Both the position numbers and the translations under genes were made by a program. Positions 26,922 to 36,827 of a stretch of 64,000 bases of DNA are shown here, piece after piece; position 1 is the stretch's first letter, and every line of letters starts with the position of its first letter. The stretch is from an uncultured Alphaproteobacteria bacterium (GTDB taxonomy: Bacteria; Pseudomonadota; Alphaproteobacteria; UBA11222): contig CAMYID010000018.1 in NCBI GenBank assembly GCA_947258435.1, positions 1 through 64,000 on the forward strand, written 5' to 3'. The notes under the pieces were generated by a model that was not told where the DNA came from, did no database searches, and saw only the letters and a program-made list of their open reading frames with translations.

Positions 26922-26935
26922 TCATTTCGGCGTGA
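26888..26935 (+). CDS. Possible 15-aa leader peptide coupled to purQ
   Basis: ATG at 26888 reads [15 protein letters not shown] and stops with TGA at 26933-26935, inside GTGA, so its stop overlaps the GTG start of purQ. The peptide is a direct result of the 18-bp tandem duplication (MTGKG repeated). Coupling would explain how the GTG start of purQ, which has no close Shine-Dalgarno, is loaded. Translation of the peptide is not shown, and it may only be a re-initiation device. Confidence 0.35.
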   Translation: MTGKGLMTGKGVISA

Positions 26936-27621
26936 AGGCCAGCGTTATCGTATTTCCCGGATCAAATTGCGACCGCGACGTCGCGGTGTCGCTTGCCGCC
27001 GCCAGCGGCACCTCCCCGCGGATGGTATGGCACGCGGAAACGGATCTGCCGAAAAGCGATCTGATCGTCCTGCCCGGCGGTTTTTCCTTTGGTGATTATC
27101 TGCGCGCCGGTGCGATGGGGGCACGCTCCCCCATCATGCGCGCCGTGATTGACGCCGCACATGCCGGCACGCCGGTACTGGGCATCTGTAACGGCTTCCA
27201 GCTGCTGACCGAAACCGGGTTATTGCCTGGTGCGCTGATGCGCAATGCGGCACTCAAATTCGTCTGCCGCGACGTTTTCCTGCGCGTTACCCAGCCAGAC
27301 AGCCTGTTCACCGCTCGCTATGTACAGGATCAGGTGATCCGCGTTCCGGTTGCCCATCATGACGGCAATTATTTCGCGGATGCCGAGACCGTTGCCCGGC
27401 TTGAAGGGGATGGATGCGTGGCCTTTCGTTATTGCGACGGGGCAGGAAGTGTGGGCGGCGCGGCCAATCCGAACGGCTCGATCAACGACATTGCCGGGGT
27501 CTTTGACCCCGCGCGCAGGATATTGGGACTGATGCCGCACCCCGAACGGCTCGCCGACCCGGCGCTGGGCGGCACGGACGGGCAGCCGATGTTCGCGAGT
27601 TTGGTGGAGTGTCTGTCATGA
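26932..27621 (+). CDS. purQ: Phosphoribosylformylglycinamidine synthase subunit PurQ (glutaminase)
   Basis: A 229-aa class I glutamine amidotransferase that supplies ammonia to PurL. The nucleophile is Cys86 in LGICNGFQ; the His and Glu partners lie in GLMPHPERL near the C-terminus. The N-terminal [12 protein letters not shown] and [15 protein letters not shown] are diagnostic for PurQ. It starts with GTG at 26932, overlapped by the stop of a 15-codon frame. The stop overlaps purL (ATGA at 27618). Confidence 0.93.
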   Translation: MKASVIVFPGSNCDRDVAVSLAAASGTSPRMVWHAETDLPKSDLIVLPGGFSFGDYLRAGAMGARSPIMRAVIDAAHAGTPVLGICNGFQLLTETGLLPGALMRNAALKFVCRDVFLRVTQPDSLFTARYVQDQVIRVPVAHHDGNYFADAETVARLEGDGCVAFRYCDGAGSVGGAANPNGSINDIAGVFDPARRILGLMPHPERLADPALGGTDGQPMFASLVECLS

Positions 27622-29822
27622 GCGCAAACGATGTGGAAATGACAGCGGAGCTGATCGCCGCGCACGGGCTGTCTGATGACGAATTCGCGCAGATCGTGCG
27701 TCTGATCAACCGCCAGCCAAACCTGACCGAGCTTGGCATTTTTTCAGCCATGTGGAACGAGCATTGTTCCTATAAATCGTCGCGTGTCTGGCTGCGCACC
27801 CTGCCGACAGACGGGCCGCAGGTTGTCTGTGGACCGGGTGAAAATGCGGGTATTGTCGATATCGGCGACGGGCAGGTCGCGGTATTCAAAATGGAAAGCC
27901 ATAACCATCCCAGCTTTATCGAACCCTATCAGGGGGCCGCGACAGGCGTCGGCGGCATCATGCGCGACATATTCACCATGGGCGCGCGACCGGTGGCCAA
28001 TCTCAACGCATTGCGCTTCGGCGATCCGGCGCATCCCAAGACACGGCATCTGGTATCCGGCGTGGTGGCAGGGATCGGCGGCTATGGCAACTGCATCGGC
28101 GTGCCGACCGTCGGGGGCGAGGTCAATTTCGATTCCGGCTATAATGGCAATATTCTGGTCAACGCCATGTGCGTGGGCATCGCGGATGCGGACAAGGTGT
28201 TTTATTCGGCCGCCAGCGGCATCGGCAATCCGGTCGTCTATGTCGGCTCGAAAACCGGACGTGACGGCATCCATGGCGCAAGCATGGCGTCGGCCGAATT
28301 CGACGATAAGTCGGAAGAAAAACGCCCCACCGTGCAGGTCGGCGATCCGTTTACCGAAAAGCTGCTGCTTGAGGCCTGTCTTGAGCTGATGGCCGGGGAT
28401 GCGGTGATCGCGATCCAGGATATGGGCGCGGCCGGGCTGACCTGCTCGGCGGTGGAGATGGCTTCAAAAGGCGGGCTTGGCCTGCTGCTCGATCTTGACA
28501 AGGTACCTTGCCGCGAAGCCGGGATGAGCGCCTATGAAATGATGCTGTCCGAAAGTCAGGAGCGGATGCTTATGGTGCTGCATCCCGACCGGACAGAGGC
28601 CGCGCGCGAAATTTTCGCGCGCTGGGAACTGGATTTCGCGATAATCGGCGAAACCACAGATACCCGGCGTTTCGTGATACAACATGGGGGAGAGATTGTC
28701 GCCGATCTGCCCGTTGACGTACTGGCCGAAGACGCCCCGGTCTATCAGCGCCCCTGGACGCCGACGCCCGCAGCCCCTGCAATCGGCAGTGACACGATCG
28801 CTGCGCCTGACGATCTTGCCGCCGCTATCGTGCAACTGGTGGGCGGGCCGCATCTGTGCAGCCGCCGCTGGGTATGGGAACAGTATGATCACATGGTGAT
28901 GGGCGATACGGTGCAACGGCCCGGCGGCGATGCAGCGGTTGTGCGGGTGCATGGCACACGCAAAGGGCTTGCCGCCACAACCGACGTCACCCCACGCTAT
29001 TGTCTTGCCGATCCGAAAGAAGGCGGCAAACAGGCCATCGCCGAAGCCTATCGCAATCTGTCCGCGGTTGGCGCCAAACCGCTTGCCACGACCGATTGCC
29101 TGAATTTCGGCAATCCGGAAAAACCCGAAACAATGGGCCAGTTTGTCGGCTGCATCGAAGGGATCGGCGAAGCATGCCGTGCCCTCGACATGCCGATCGT
29201 GTCGGGTAATGTCTCGCTTTATAACGAAACAAACGGCATCGCCATCCCGCCAACCCCGGCCATCGGCGCGGTCGGCCTGATCGACGATATCGCCCAAATG
29301 ACGACAAGCGCACTGCGCGATGCGGGCGATCTGCTTTTCATCATCGGGGAAACAGGCGGTCATCTGGGGCAATCGCTCTATGCGCGCGAAATCGCCAATG
29401 TGAGCGAAGGTGCCCCCCCACCGGTTCATCTTGCCACCGAAAGGCGGCATGGCGAGTTTGTGCGCGCGCAGATCGCGGCGGAAGGGGTCAATGCGGTTCA
29501 CGATATTTCCGACGGTGGGATGATCGTGGCCGCCATCGAAATGGCGCTGGCAGGCGGGATCGGCTGCACCATAAAGCTCGATACCGGCAATTGCGCGCCG
29601 CATGCGCTGCTGTTCGGGGAAGATCAGGGGCGCTATCTTGTGACGGTGCCCGCAGCCAGGGCCGCACATCTGAGCGCGGCGGCGGCAGAAGCGGCGATTC
29701 CCCTGCAACAGCTTGGGGAGGTGGGCGGCAGCGATATCGTCATTGACGGGATCACGGCGATTCCACTTGCCGAACTTGCGGCCGCCCATGAGAATTGGCT
29801 GCCCGAACTTATGCGACTCTGA
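27618..29822 (+). CDS. purL: Phosphoribosylformylglycinamidine synthase subunit PurL
   Basis: A 734-aa small-type PurL that makes FGAM from FGAR with ATP. Signatures include [12 protein letters not shown] near residue 40, the metal and ATP site [25 protein letters not shown] and the repeat half with [11 protein letters not shown] start it at the ATG overlapping the purQ stop (ATGA), with GGTGGAG upstream; a GTG at 27609 is less likely. It ends the purine set; a BolA-family gene follows after 60 bp. Confidence 0.95.
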   Translation: MSANDVEMTAELIAAHGLSDDEFAQIVRLINRQPNLTELGIFSAMWNEHCSYKSSRVWLRTLPTDGPQVVCGPGENAGIVDIGDGQVAVFKMESHNHPSFIEPYQGAATGVGGIMRDIFTMGARPVANLNALRFGDPAHPKTRHLVSGVVAGIGGYGNCIGVPTVGGEVNFDSGYNGNILVNAMCVGIADADKVFYSAASGIGNPVVYVGSKTGRDGIHGASMASAEFDDKSEEKRPTVQVGDPFTEKLLLEACLELMAGDAVIAIQDMGAAGLTCSAVEMASKGGLGLLLDLDKVPCREAGMSAYEMMLSESQERMLMVLHPDRTEAAREIFARWELDFAIIGETTDTRRFVIQHGGEIVADLPVDVLAEDAPVYQRPWTPTPAAPAIGSDTIAAPDDLAAAIVQLVGGPHLCSRRWVWEQYDHMVMGDTVQRPGGDAAVVRVHGTRKGLAATTDVTPRYCLADPKEGGKQAIAEAYRNLSAVGAKPLATTDCLNFGNPEKPETMGQFVGCIEGIGEACRALDMPIVSGNVSLYNETNGIAIPPTPAIGAVGLIDDIAQMTTSALRDAGDLLFIIGETGGHLGQSLYAREIANVSEGAPPPVHLATERRHGEFVRAQIAAEGVNAVHDISDGGMIVAAIEMALAGGIGCTIKLDTGNCAPHALLFGEDQGRYLVTVPAARAAHLSAAAAEAAIPLQQLGEVGGSDIVIDGITAIPLAELAAAHENWLPELMRL

Positions 29823-29882
29823 CAGGCACGCAAAGGCGGGGTAGCCGGCAGGTTGCCCCCGCAACACCAAGGAGTGACGAAG

Positions 29883-30113
29883 ATGGCAATGGATGCAGCG
29901 GAAATCGAACGGCTGATCAAGCAGGCACTGCCCGATGCGCAGGTCACCATCGAGGATTTGCGCGGCGACGGCGATCACTATGCGGCACATGTCATCTCCC
30001 CGGCCTTTGCCGGAAAGACCCGCGTACAACAGCATAAAATGGTCTATGACGCCCTGCAGGGGCGCATGGGCGGGGAATTGCACGCCCTGGCGCTGCAAAC
30101 CTCCGCCAATTGA
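29883..30113 (+). CDS. BolA/IbaG family iron-sulfur regulator
   Basis: A 76-aa BolA-fold protein with an excellent ribosome site (AAGGAGTGACG before ATG). The GDGDHYAAHVISPAFAGKTRVQQHKMVYDAL core resembles IbaG, with the His in GDHYAAHV able to join a [2Fe-2S] ligand set with a monothiol glutaredoxin. That glutaredoxin gene follows 91 bp later, so the pair probably forms the cluster-trafficking heterodimer known for this family. A second, classical BolA is encoded at 36448. Confidence 0.88.
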   Translation: MAMDAAEIERLIKQALPDAQVTIEDLRGDGDHYAAHVISPAFAGKTRVQQHKMVYDALQGRMGGELHALALQTSAN

Positions 30114-30204
30114 CGGGGTCGCGGGCCGCGTCCGCATACGCTCCAACTTGACGATAGGCCGCAGACTGCCTAGTTAGCTGATCAGGAAGAAAAGGAACAT
30201 CACC

Positions 30205-30540
30205 ATGATCGATAGCGAATTGCAGGCCGAATTTCAGATTGCCGTGGACAGCAACGATGTCTTGCTTTTCATGAAAGGCACACCACAGTTTCCACAATGC
30301 GGCTTTTCCTCGACCGTCGTGCAGATCCTGCAACATCTGGAGGTCCCGTTCCGCAGCGTCGATGTACTGCAGAATGAGGAAGTCCGGAACGGCATCAAGG
30401 AATTTTCGAACTGGCCGACAATCCCTCAGCTTTATGTGAAGGGCGAATTTATCGGCGGATGCGATATTGTGCGCGAAATGTTTGAAAGCGGCGAATTGAA
30501 AAGCTATATCGCCGATAAAGGGATTGAGGTTGCCGGCTAA
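30205..30540 (+). CDS. grxD: Monothiol glutaredoxin, Grx4 type
   Basis: A 111-aa single-domain monothiol glutaredoxin with the CGFS active site (Cys32 in PQCGFSSTVVQIL), the GTP-like FMKGTPQ loop and the glutathione-binding WPTIPQLYVKGEFIGGCDIV. CGFS glutaredoxins bind a bridging [2Fe-2S] cluster using glutathione and deliver it to targets, usually with a BolA partner. The neighbouring BolA/IbaG gene fits this role. AGGAAGAAAAGGAA precedes the start. Confidence 0.93.
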   Translation: MIDSELQAEFQIAVDSNDVLLFMKGTPQFPQCGFSSTVVQILQHLEVPFRSVDVLQNEEVRNGIKEFSNWPTIPQLYVKGEFIGGCDIVREMFESGELKSYIADKGIEVAG

Positions 30541-30594
30541 CCCGGAGAACCCGCCGTCGCAACAGGGCCTGCCATCCAGGCAAGAAGGCCTGAT

Positions 30595-31119
30595 ATGATC
30601 GAAATCCGTGCCGCACGCCCCGAAGACGCTGCCGCTATCGCGCGTATTCATACCGATAGCTGGGAGATTGCCTATCGCGGTCTGCTCTCCGCGGAAAATG
30701 ATCTGTTACGCAGCTATGACGGGCGGCTGAAATACTGGAAGCAGCGGCTTGTACACAGCCCGCAGGGCATATTTCTGGCGGAAGATGATGCTTTGGGGCC
30801 GATGGGGTTTGTCGCCTGTGGTACCGCCGATGATCCCGTGCGTACCGACCAGGCCCTGTTTCGGGGCGAAATCCAGGCATTGTTTGTGCGGCCGATTTGC
30901 CAGGGCATGGGGGTCGGGCGGCGCCTGTTCAATGCGGCCATCGCGAATCTGATCGCCGCCGGTTTCAGCCGCGTGCTGATCTGGATCCATGAGGACGGGC
31001 CGGGTATCGGCTTTCTGGAACGTCTGGAAGGTCAGCCCATCGCCGAACGGCTGGCGACCGCGCCGCCAGGTGAGGGCGCACGGCAATATCGCGAAACCGC
31101 CTATGGCTGGGGCGGATAG
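30595..31119 (+). CDS. GNAT family N-acetyltransferase
   Basis: A 174-aa acetyltransferase-fold protein. IRAARPEDAAAIARIHTDSW opens the domain, and the acetyl-CoA pyrophosphate loop is QALFVRPICQGMGVGRRLFNAAI (Q/RxxGxG/A type). The C-terminal strand is RVLIWIHEDGPGIGFLERLE. The acceptor could be a small molecule or a protein N-terminus and cannot be told. A terminator follows at 31211-31235, which separates it from rpmB. Confidence 0.85.
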   Translation: MIEIRAARPEDAAAIARIHTDSWEIAYRGLLSAENDLLRSYDGRLKYWKQRLVHSPQGIFLAEDDALGPMGFVACGTADDPVRTDQALFRGEIQALFVRPICQGMGVGRRLFNAAIANLIAAGFSRVLIWIHEDGPGIGFLERLEGQPIAERLATAPPGEGARQYRETAYGWGG

Positions 31120-31210
31120 CCATTTCCTGCACACACAAGCCTGTACAGCGGAGAAAAGCGTCGCGAAAGACTTGACCGCACGGTCCCGGCGCGATAATCA
31201 TCGCGGCTTG

Positions 31211-31235
31211 AAAACCCGCCACGTGCGGGCTTTTT
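31211..31235 (+). terminator. Rho-independent terminator after the GNAT gene
   Basis: CCCGC (31215-31219) and GCGGG (31225-31229) enclose CACGT, preceded by AAAA and followed by CTTTTT (31230-31235). The stem is short but GC-rich, and the A-run and T-run can extend pairing. It sits 96 bp after the GNAT stop and before rpmB. Confidence 0.6.
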
Positions 31236-31282
31236 CGATAGCATTCACGCATTACGCACAGGAATAGTCAGGGAACAAGCCA

Positions 31283-31576
31283 ATGGCCCGCCGTTGCGAA
31301 CTTACGGGAACCACCGTCCAGACAGGCAATAATGTCAGCCACGCGCAGAATAAGACGCGTCGGCGCTATCTGCCCAATCTGTGCAATGTCTCCCTGACCA
31401 GCGATGCGCTTGGCCGTTCGGTCCGGTTCCGGATCTGCGCCAAAACCCTGCGCAGCGTCGACCATAAGGGCGGGCTGGACAAATTCCTGCTGGCCGCGCG
31501 CGACCGCGATCTTTCCCTGCATGCACAGCGTATTAAACGCGAAATCCGCCGTAAGACGGAAGCAGCGGTAAACTGA
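31283..31576 (+). CDS. rpmB: 50S ribosomal protein L28
   Basis: A 97-aa basic ribosomal protein opening [33 protein letters not shown] in family style, with a lysine- and arginine-rich body (RVSL-type strand replaced by [13 protein letters not shown]). GGGAA is 8 nt before ATG. It stands alone here, after a terminator, and is convergent with the esterase-like gene. Confidence 0.93.
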   Translation: MARRCELTGTTVQTGNNVSHAQNKTRRRYLPNLCNVSLTSDALGRSVRFRICAKTLRSVDHKGGLDKFLLAARDRDLSLHAQRIKREIRRKTEAAVN

Positions 31577-31642
31577 TCTGCCATCATCGCCGCTACCGCC
31601 AGATGAATTAGGCGACCGGCATCATAAGCCCCGGCCCAAGCT

Positions 31643-32677
31643 TCAGGGATCAAGCCGGAACATCAGCAACAGCGTCTTCTGCGCGCTGTTGAAATTATCG
31701 TCCGACATCAGATAGAGCAGCGTTTCACCCGCCTCGGTCTGCCGGACATCAAGCCCCTCCATATTATCGATACCGTTGCGGGCAGTAAGGGTCAGCAAGG
31801 TTTCGCCATCCAGCGGGCCGGGTTGCCCCAGTTTATCGCGCGCGATTCGGCGCAGGCGCATCGCCGCCCCCCCAAGGAGTGTGAAGCGCCGCTCCAGCAG
31901 CAGCAGATCGCCATCCGGCAGCTGCGCCACATCGGTGACGTCGAAATTGTTTTTCCGTGCGATACGAATGGGCTGCGCAGCCTCCCCCTGCCGCTGCAGC
32001 CAGCCTGTCAGATTGCCGTCCCCATCAAGCATCCGTTCGGTAACAAGAAGCGTCCTGCCATCAGCCAGCACAAGCAGCGCCTCGACCCCCTTGTTCGACG
32101 GTGCGTCGGCCAGTTGTTCGGGCACGATCGCAGCGCCGTCCGCCACGATCTCGCCACCCGCTTCATGTCGGTAGCGCAGCACCCGGTGATCGCGCTCGAA
32201 ACTTACAAGCAGATCGCCATAAAAATCCGTCCCCGGCAGGCGTGCAATCGCTTCTGCATCACCTGCCCCCTTACCACGCAGGGCACGCCCCCCCACGTCA
32301 CGCAAGGCAAGGATCTGCGCCCCCCCGACAGCCGTTAGCCGGCCCTCCTTGTAGACAAGATGCGCGCGCAGCCAGTGTCCCGCATCCGAGACAGCCAGAA
32401 CCGATTGTCCATCGCCGCTCACAATCAGCCCCGAATAGCCGCCGAACACCGAACGGTCGCTGCTGATTTCAATGCCCCCGGCATAGGTCAGCGGACCGAA
32501 GGCTATCCGCCTGCGATCATCGGGATCAGGGTAATAGGGCGTGGCCGACAGGGGGAAAGCCGTCTCCCCTGCGGCCGCCTGCTGCAACAGACCGCATATC
32601 AGCAATGCCGCAACAAGCAGGCGGCCCAGCAAGCGGAAATGCGCAAGTCTCCGGTCTGCAAAGGCGCCCATCAACAC
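31643..32677 (-). CDS. Esterase-like activity of phytase family protein (exported)
   Basis: A 344-aa protein with an N-terminal signal sequence (LLVAALLICGLLQQAAAGE). The PF13449-type propeller body is recognised by GGIEISSDRSVFGGYSGLIVSGDGQSVLAVSDAGHW near residue 70 and the C-terminal NIEGLDVR-like DNMEGLDVRQTEAGETLLYLMSDDNFN. Members are periplasmic or exported; esterase or phytase activity is only suggested by the family. GTG (32677) is 6 nt after GGAGG; an ATG at 32671 is an alternative. It follows cobT by 23 bp on the same strand, so it may share that transcript. Confidence 0.78.
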   Translation of the reverse strand: MLMGAFADRRLAHFRLLGRLLVAALLICGLLQQAAAGETAFPLSATPYYPDPDDRRRIAFGPLTYAGGIEISSDRSVFGGYSGLIVSGDGQSVLAVSDAGHWLRAHLVYKEGRLTAVGGAQILALRDVGGRALRGKGAGDAEAIARLPGTDFYGDLLVSFERDHRVLRYRHEAGGEIVADGAAIVPEQLADAPSNKGVEALLVLADGRTLLVTERMLDGDGNLTGWLQRQGEAAQPIRIARKNNFDVTDVAQLPDGDLLLLERRFTLLGGAAMRLRRIARDKLGQPGPLDGETLLTLTARNGIDNMEGLDVRQTEAGETLLYLMSDDNFNSAQKTLLLMFRLDP

Positions 32678-32700
32678 AAGCTTCCTCCAGGGGGGCGAAA

Positions 32701-34608
32701 TTACCGCTGGGCACGCCTTGCGGGTCTGCGTGGGGGCTGACTGCCGCGTTTCAGTTCGGCCTCGAAACGGCGGGCGGCTTCCTCGTCGAAAAGCTCAGCC
32801 AGTTTCTCGGTCATCGCGCCGCCAAGCTGTTCGACATCGACGATGGTAACCGCGCGCTTGTAATAGCGCGTCACATCATGGCCGATCCCGATCGCCAGCA
32901 ACTCAACCGGCGAGCGGGTCTCGATCCACTCGATCACCTCGCGCAGATGCCGCTCCAGATAATTGCCCGGATTGACCGACAATGTGGAATCATCGACCGG
33001 CGCGCCATCGGAAATCACCATCAGAATACGGCGTTGCTCGGGCCGGGCGATCAAGCGCTCATGTGCCCAGGCCAAAGCCTCCCCGTCGATATTTTCCTTC
33101 AGTAGCCCTTCGCGCATCATCAGGCCCAAATTCTTGCGCGCGCGCCGCCAGGGCGAATCGGCCCCCTTGTAAACAATATGGCGCAAATCGTTGAGCCGGC
33201 CCGGATTTGCGGGCTTGCCCTCCGCCAGCCATTTCTCCCGCGCCTGACCGCCCTTCCAGGCGCGTGTGGTGAAGCCCAGAATTTCCACCTTTACCGAACA
33301 GCGCTCCAGCGTGCGCGCCAGAATATCGGCACACATCGCCGCGACCATGATAGGGCGCCCGCGCATCGATCCTGAATTATCAAGCAGCAGCGTCACCACC
33401 GTATCGCGAAACTCCATATCGAGTTCCTGCTTGAACGACAGCGGATGGAACGGATCCATGATGATACGGGGCAGCCTCGCGGCATCCAGCATGCCTTCCT
33501 CGAGGTCGAATTCCCAGGAACGCTCCTGCTGCGCCATCAGTTTGCGCTGCAGCCGGTTGGCAAGCCGCCCGACCACGCTTTGAAACTGCTGCAACTGCTG
33601 ATCGAGATAAAGCCGCAGCCGGGTCAGCTCTTCAGCCTCGCACAGCTCCTCCGCCTCTATCTCCTCATCATATTCGGTGGTAAATGCCATATAGTCGGGC
33701 CGACGCCGGACCACATCATCACCCGCTTCGGGGCGCCAGGGCCTGTCACCTTCGGAATTTTCGTCCGCTTCCAGCCCGTCAATTTCCTCATCCGTCTCGA
33801 CCATGACGGTCTGGCCTTCGCCTTCCTCGCCCTCGCCCTCGACAAATTCCATTTCCTCGGATGTGCTGCCCTCGGGCTGCCCGGCCTCGCCGGCCTCATC
33901 CCCCTGATTTTCATTCTCCGATTCAGAGCCTTCCTCGTCGGAATCCTCCTGATCCTGACTGTCTTCGCCCAGCTCATCGGCCAGTTCGAGCCCGGCGATA
34001 ATCTTACGTGTGAGCCGCGCAAATTTCTGCTGATCGCCAATAAAACCATCAAGCGCCGCCAGGTCCTCGCCAGCGCGGCTTTCGATGAAGGGACGCCACA
34101 GCTCGACGACATTTTCAGCCGATGGCGGGGGCGGCTTGCCGGTCAGTTTCTCACGCACGAGCAGGCCCACCGCATCAGCCAGCGGCGCATCGGCCTTGTC
34201 GTTAACCGTGCTGAAGCCCTTTTCCGCAAAACGATGTTCAAGTGCCGCTTCCAGATTGCGCGCCATACCCTGCATCGCACGCGAACCGATCGCTTCCACC
34301 CGTGCCTGTTCCGCCGCCTCATAAACCTCACGCGCCGTGGGGCCCATGGGCGCATGCCTGCGGTGCAGATTATCGTCGTGATGACGCAGCCGAAGGGAGC
34401 AGGCATCCGCCGCACCGCGGATACGCGCCACCTCGTCAGCCGGCAGATCGCGAGGCGGCAAGGGCAACCGCACCTGATCCCCGCGGACGCCTGTCGGTTC
34501 GGTTCCGAAGTTGACCTGCAACTCCGGCTCCTCCGCGATGCTGCGTACAGCAGATGTCAGCGCGCGTTTAAACGGCTCTACCGGACTTTCGGTATCTTGC
34601 TTGCTCAT
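32701..34608 (-). CDS. cobT: Cobaltochelatase subunit CobT
   Basis: A 635-aa subunit of the aerobic cobaltochelatase that inserts cobalt into hydrogenobyrinic acid diamide. An N-terminal helical region is followed by a very acidic linker (about 215-290, rich in E, D, G and S) and a C-terminal von Willebrand A-type domain with a MIDAS motif DNSGSMRG. It works with the AAA+ partner CobS to drive the CobN subunit, as ChlD does with ChlI. CobN is not in the window. It starts 33 bp after cobS. Confidence 0.93.
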   Translation of the reverse strand: MSKQDTESPVEPFKRALTSAVRSIAEEPELQVNFGTEPTGVRGDQVRLPLPPRDLPADEVARIRGAADACSLRLRHHDDNLHRRHAPMGPTAREVYEAAEQARVEAIGSRAMQGMARNLEAALEHRFAEKGFSTVNDKADAPLADAVGLLVREKLTGKPPPPSAENVVELWRPFIESRAGEDLAALDGFIGDQQKFARLTRKIIAGLELADELGEDSQDQEDSDEEGSESENENQGDEAGEAGQPEGSTSEEMEFVEGEGEEGEGQTVMVETDEEIDGLEADENSEGDRPWRPEAGDDVVRRRPDYMAFTTEYDEEIEAEELCEAEELTRLRLYLDQQLQQFQSVVGRLANRLQRKLMAQQERSWEFDLEEGMLDAARLPRIIMDPFHPLSFKQELDMEFRDTVVTLLLDNSGSMRGRPIMVAAMCADILARTLERCSVKVEILGFTTRAWKGGQAREKWLAEGKPANPGRLNDLRHIVYKGADSPWRRARKNLGLMMREGLLKENIDGEALAWAHERLIARPEQRRILMVISDGAPVDDSTLSVNPGNYLERHLREVIEWIETRSPVELLAIGIGHDVTRYYKRAVTIVDVEQLGGAMTEKLAELFDEEAARRFEAELKRGSQPPRRPARRAQR

Positions 34609-34641
34609 GTCCCTGCGCCCGGCGATTGCATCGCCCGGGCC

Positions 34642-35634
34642 CTAGCTCATCGTGATATGGGCTGCTGATTCGGGTAATTCTTCCCCGAAACAACGCTGAT
34701 AGAATTCCGCCACCGTTGCCCGTTCGAGCTCATCGCACTTATTCAGAAAGGTCAAGCGGAACGCAAATCCGACATCGTTGAAAATCGACGCATTCTCCGC
34801 CCAGGTCAGGACGGTTCGCGGGCTCATGACCGTTGAGATATCGCCATTCATGAAGGCGGCACGGGTCAGATCCGCCACCGTCACCATATCTGCAAGCGTC
34901 TTCTTGCCCAATTCGCTGTCATAGGAGGGCGATTTCGACAGCACGATATCGACTTCCGCGTCATGCGGCAGATAGTTCAGCGTCGTCACGATATTCCAGC
35001 GGTCCATCTGCCCCTGATTGATCTGCTGCGTCCCATGGTAAAGGCCCGAAGTATCGCCAAGACCGATCGTATTGGTGGTTGAGAACAGGCGGAAAAAACC
35101 ATGCGGCCTGATCACCTTGTTCTGATCGAGCAGTGTCAGCTTGCCATCCACCTCCAGCACGCGCTGGATGACGAACATCACATCGGGGCGGCCTGCATCA
35201 TATTCATCGAATACAAGCGCACAGGGATGCTGCAATGCCCAGGGCAGAATCCCCTCGCGGAATTCGGTGACCTGTTTGCCCTCCTGCAGCACGATCGCGT
35301 CCTTGCCGATCAGATCGATCCGGCTGATATGGCTATCGAGATTGACCCGGATGCAGGGCCAGTTCAGGCGCGCGGCCACCTGCTCCACATGTGTGGACTT
35401 GCCGGTCCCGTGATAACCCTGGATCATCACGCGGCGATTAAAGGCAAACCCCGCCAGAATGGCCAATGTCGTTTCGCGATCAAACAGATAGGTTTCATCG
35501 CGGTCAGGTACATATTCATTGCCTTCCGAAAAGGCAGGCACCTGCATATCAGAATCGATACCAAACAGATCGCGAACCGAAACCGTGATATCGGGCGCAT
35601 CAATAAACGTACTGGCGGTGGATTCTACCGTCAT
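34642..35634 (-). CDS. cobS: Cobaltochelatase subunit CobS (AAA+ ATPase)
   Basis: A 330-aa MoxR/AAA+ ATPase. Walker A is [10 protein letters not shown] near residue 75, Walker B LVFDEYD, and sensor-type [17 protein letters not shown] follows. It is the ATPase ring that pairs with CobT in aerobic cobalamin synthesis. The gene follows a J-domain gene by 60 bp and precedes cobT, the usual alphaproteobacterial order. No other B12 genes are seen nearby. Confidence 0.93.
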   Translation of the reverse strand: MTVESTASTFIDAPDITVSVRDLFGIDSDMQVPAFSEGNEYVPDRDETYLFDRETTLAILAGFAFNRRVMIQGYHGTGKSTHVEQVAARLNWPCIRVNLDSHISRIDLIGKDAIVLQEGKQVTEFREGILPWALQHPCALVFDEYDAGRPDVMFVIQRVLEVDGKLTLLDQNKVIRPHGFFRLFSTTNTIGLGDTSGLYHGTQQINQGQMDRWNIVTTLNYLPHDAEVDIVLSKSPSYDSELGKKTLADMVTVADLTRAAFMNGDISTVMSPRTVLTWAENASIFNDVGFAFRLTFLNKCDELERATVAEFYQRCFGEELPESAAHITMS

Positions 35635-35694
35635 TGCAACACTTCCAATCTTGTGCGAAACAACGCCTGTGCGTGCCCGCGGGGTCCCGCAGGT

Positions 35695-36297
35695 TCATTC
35701 AATGCCGCTGGCTTTGAGATGATTATAGGCTTGGATGACTTGCTCCAATCGGCCTTCCATCGTTCTGTCGCCACCATTTGCATCGGGATGGAACCGCTTT
35801 ACTAATTCCTTATACCGCACTCTGACTTCATGCAAGGTCGCGGTCTGCTCAAGTCCCAGACTCTCGAAGGCGGCAACGACTCTCGGTGGGAAACGCCGCC
35901 GCGCGGCAGGACGTGGTCCATCCGCGCGTCCATTGCCCGATGGCTCTCCGAAAATATCAAAGGCATCATCAATGCCCTCACCCCAGCGATCGTCGCCGGG
36001 CACGCCTTTCTGCGCCCCCATCGACCAGGTCGGCCGGTGTCCGGTGGCATTGCCTTTGATATAGCGTCGCACCTCCGATTCGCTCATCCCATCAAAGAAG
36101 TTCCAGCTGCGATTGTAAGCGCGCGCATGCTCCATGCAGAACCAGCGATATTCACGCAGCTGATTTGGTGCTTTGGGCGCGCGATGTTCACCGGCAAGCG
36201 TGCAGCCGTCCCATTCGCACACAGGCGTATCGCGCCGCAATCTCGCCTGGCGGCGCGGTTTTATCCTTATCCGGTCAATGTCACGTATAAACTTCAT
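35695..36297 (-). CDS. J-domain protein upstream of cobS
   Basis: A 200-aa protein with a C-terminal J-domain (about 140-195) carrying the HPD motif in KRFHPDANGGD, preceded by helix LGLEQTATLHEVRVRYKELV. The N-terminal half has a conserved CEWDGC...RWFCMEHARAYNRSWNFFDGMS block with cysteines that might bind metal. It lacks the Gly/Phe and zinc-finger regions of DnaJ. The position just before cobS-cobT is common in alphaproteobacteria and hints at assembly of the chelatase, which is inference. Confidence 0.85.
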   Translation of the reverse strand: MKFIRDIDRIRIKPRRQARLRRDTPVCEWDGCTLAGEHRAPKAPNQLREYRWFCMEHARAYNRSWNFFDGMSESEVRRYIKGNATGHRPTWSMGAQKGVPGDDRWGEGIDDAFDIFGEPSGNGRADGPRPAARRRFPPRVVAAFESLGLEQTATLHEVRVRYKELVKRFHPDANGGDRTMEGRLEQVIQAYNHLKASGIE

Positions 36298-36447
36298 TGC
36301 AAAATGATTATGTTGCCCGGTCGAAGTGATTTCAAGCTATCCCTTGTACTGTCGGGCCGGTGCGGTGAACAGTCGCCAATCTTGGGCGGATCCGGGTAAA
36401 ACTGCTATTAATCCACCGGACGATATATGTCGGAAAGGAAAGAGCCC

Positions 36448-36726
36448 ATGTCTGTTGCAGATGACATTCGCCAGCTTGTCGAGGAACAGTTCGCCCCTGT
36501 TTCATGCGACATCATCAATGAATCCGACAAGCATGCCGGGCATGCGGGCGCCAACGAAACGGGTGAGACACATTTTCACCTGACCATTGTTTCGGAGCGC
36601 TTTTCAGGCCTGCCGCCGGTGGCGCGGCACCGGCTTGTCATGACGACACTGAAGCCGCTGCTGGACGGCCCGGTTCACGCGCTGGCATTGACCACGAAAA
36701 CCCCCGCCGAGACCCCGCAGAGTTGA
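36448..36726 (+). CDS. bolA: BolA family protein (classical BolA type)
   Basis: A 92-aa BolA with the NESDKHAGHAGANETGETHFHLTIVSERFSGLPPVARHRLV core that matches classical BolA (NESxxHxxxxxxETHFKVxxVSxxFxG). The conserved RHRLV helix and late VHALALTTKTP strand complete the fold. The ATG at 36448 lies 8-9 nt after AGGAAAG; an upstream ATG at 36427 is less likely. It is divergent from the J-domain gene and distinct from the IbaG-like copy beside grxD. Confidence 0.85.
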   Translation: MSVADDIRQLVEEQFAPVSCDIINESDKHAGHAGANETGETHFHLTIVSERFSGLPPVARHRLVMTTLKPLLDGPVHALALTTKTPAETPQS

Positions 36727-36827
36727 ACGTTCATATACTCATGGTTGCAGGTATTGAATTAATATATCAAAACGGGTATTCTGCCGTCGCATAGTGAGTT
36801 CAACAGACATAATTTCTTGGGGGAAAG

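Noticed and set aside
28464-30146. 560-codon open frame on the minus strand over purL
   Set aside because: It lies wholly opposite purL and the IbaG-like gene and has low-complexity, His/Arg/Cys-rich composition typical of GC-rich antisense shadows. No family motif is visible.
33445-34668. 407-codon plus-strand frame over cobT
   Set aside because: Antisense to the acidic linker and N-terminal region of cobT, which produces long open frames on the other strand.
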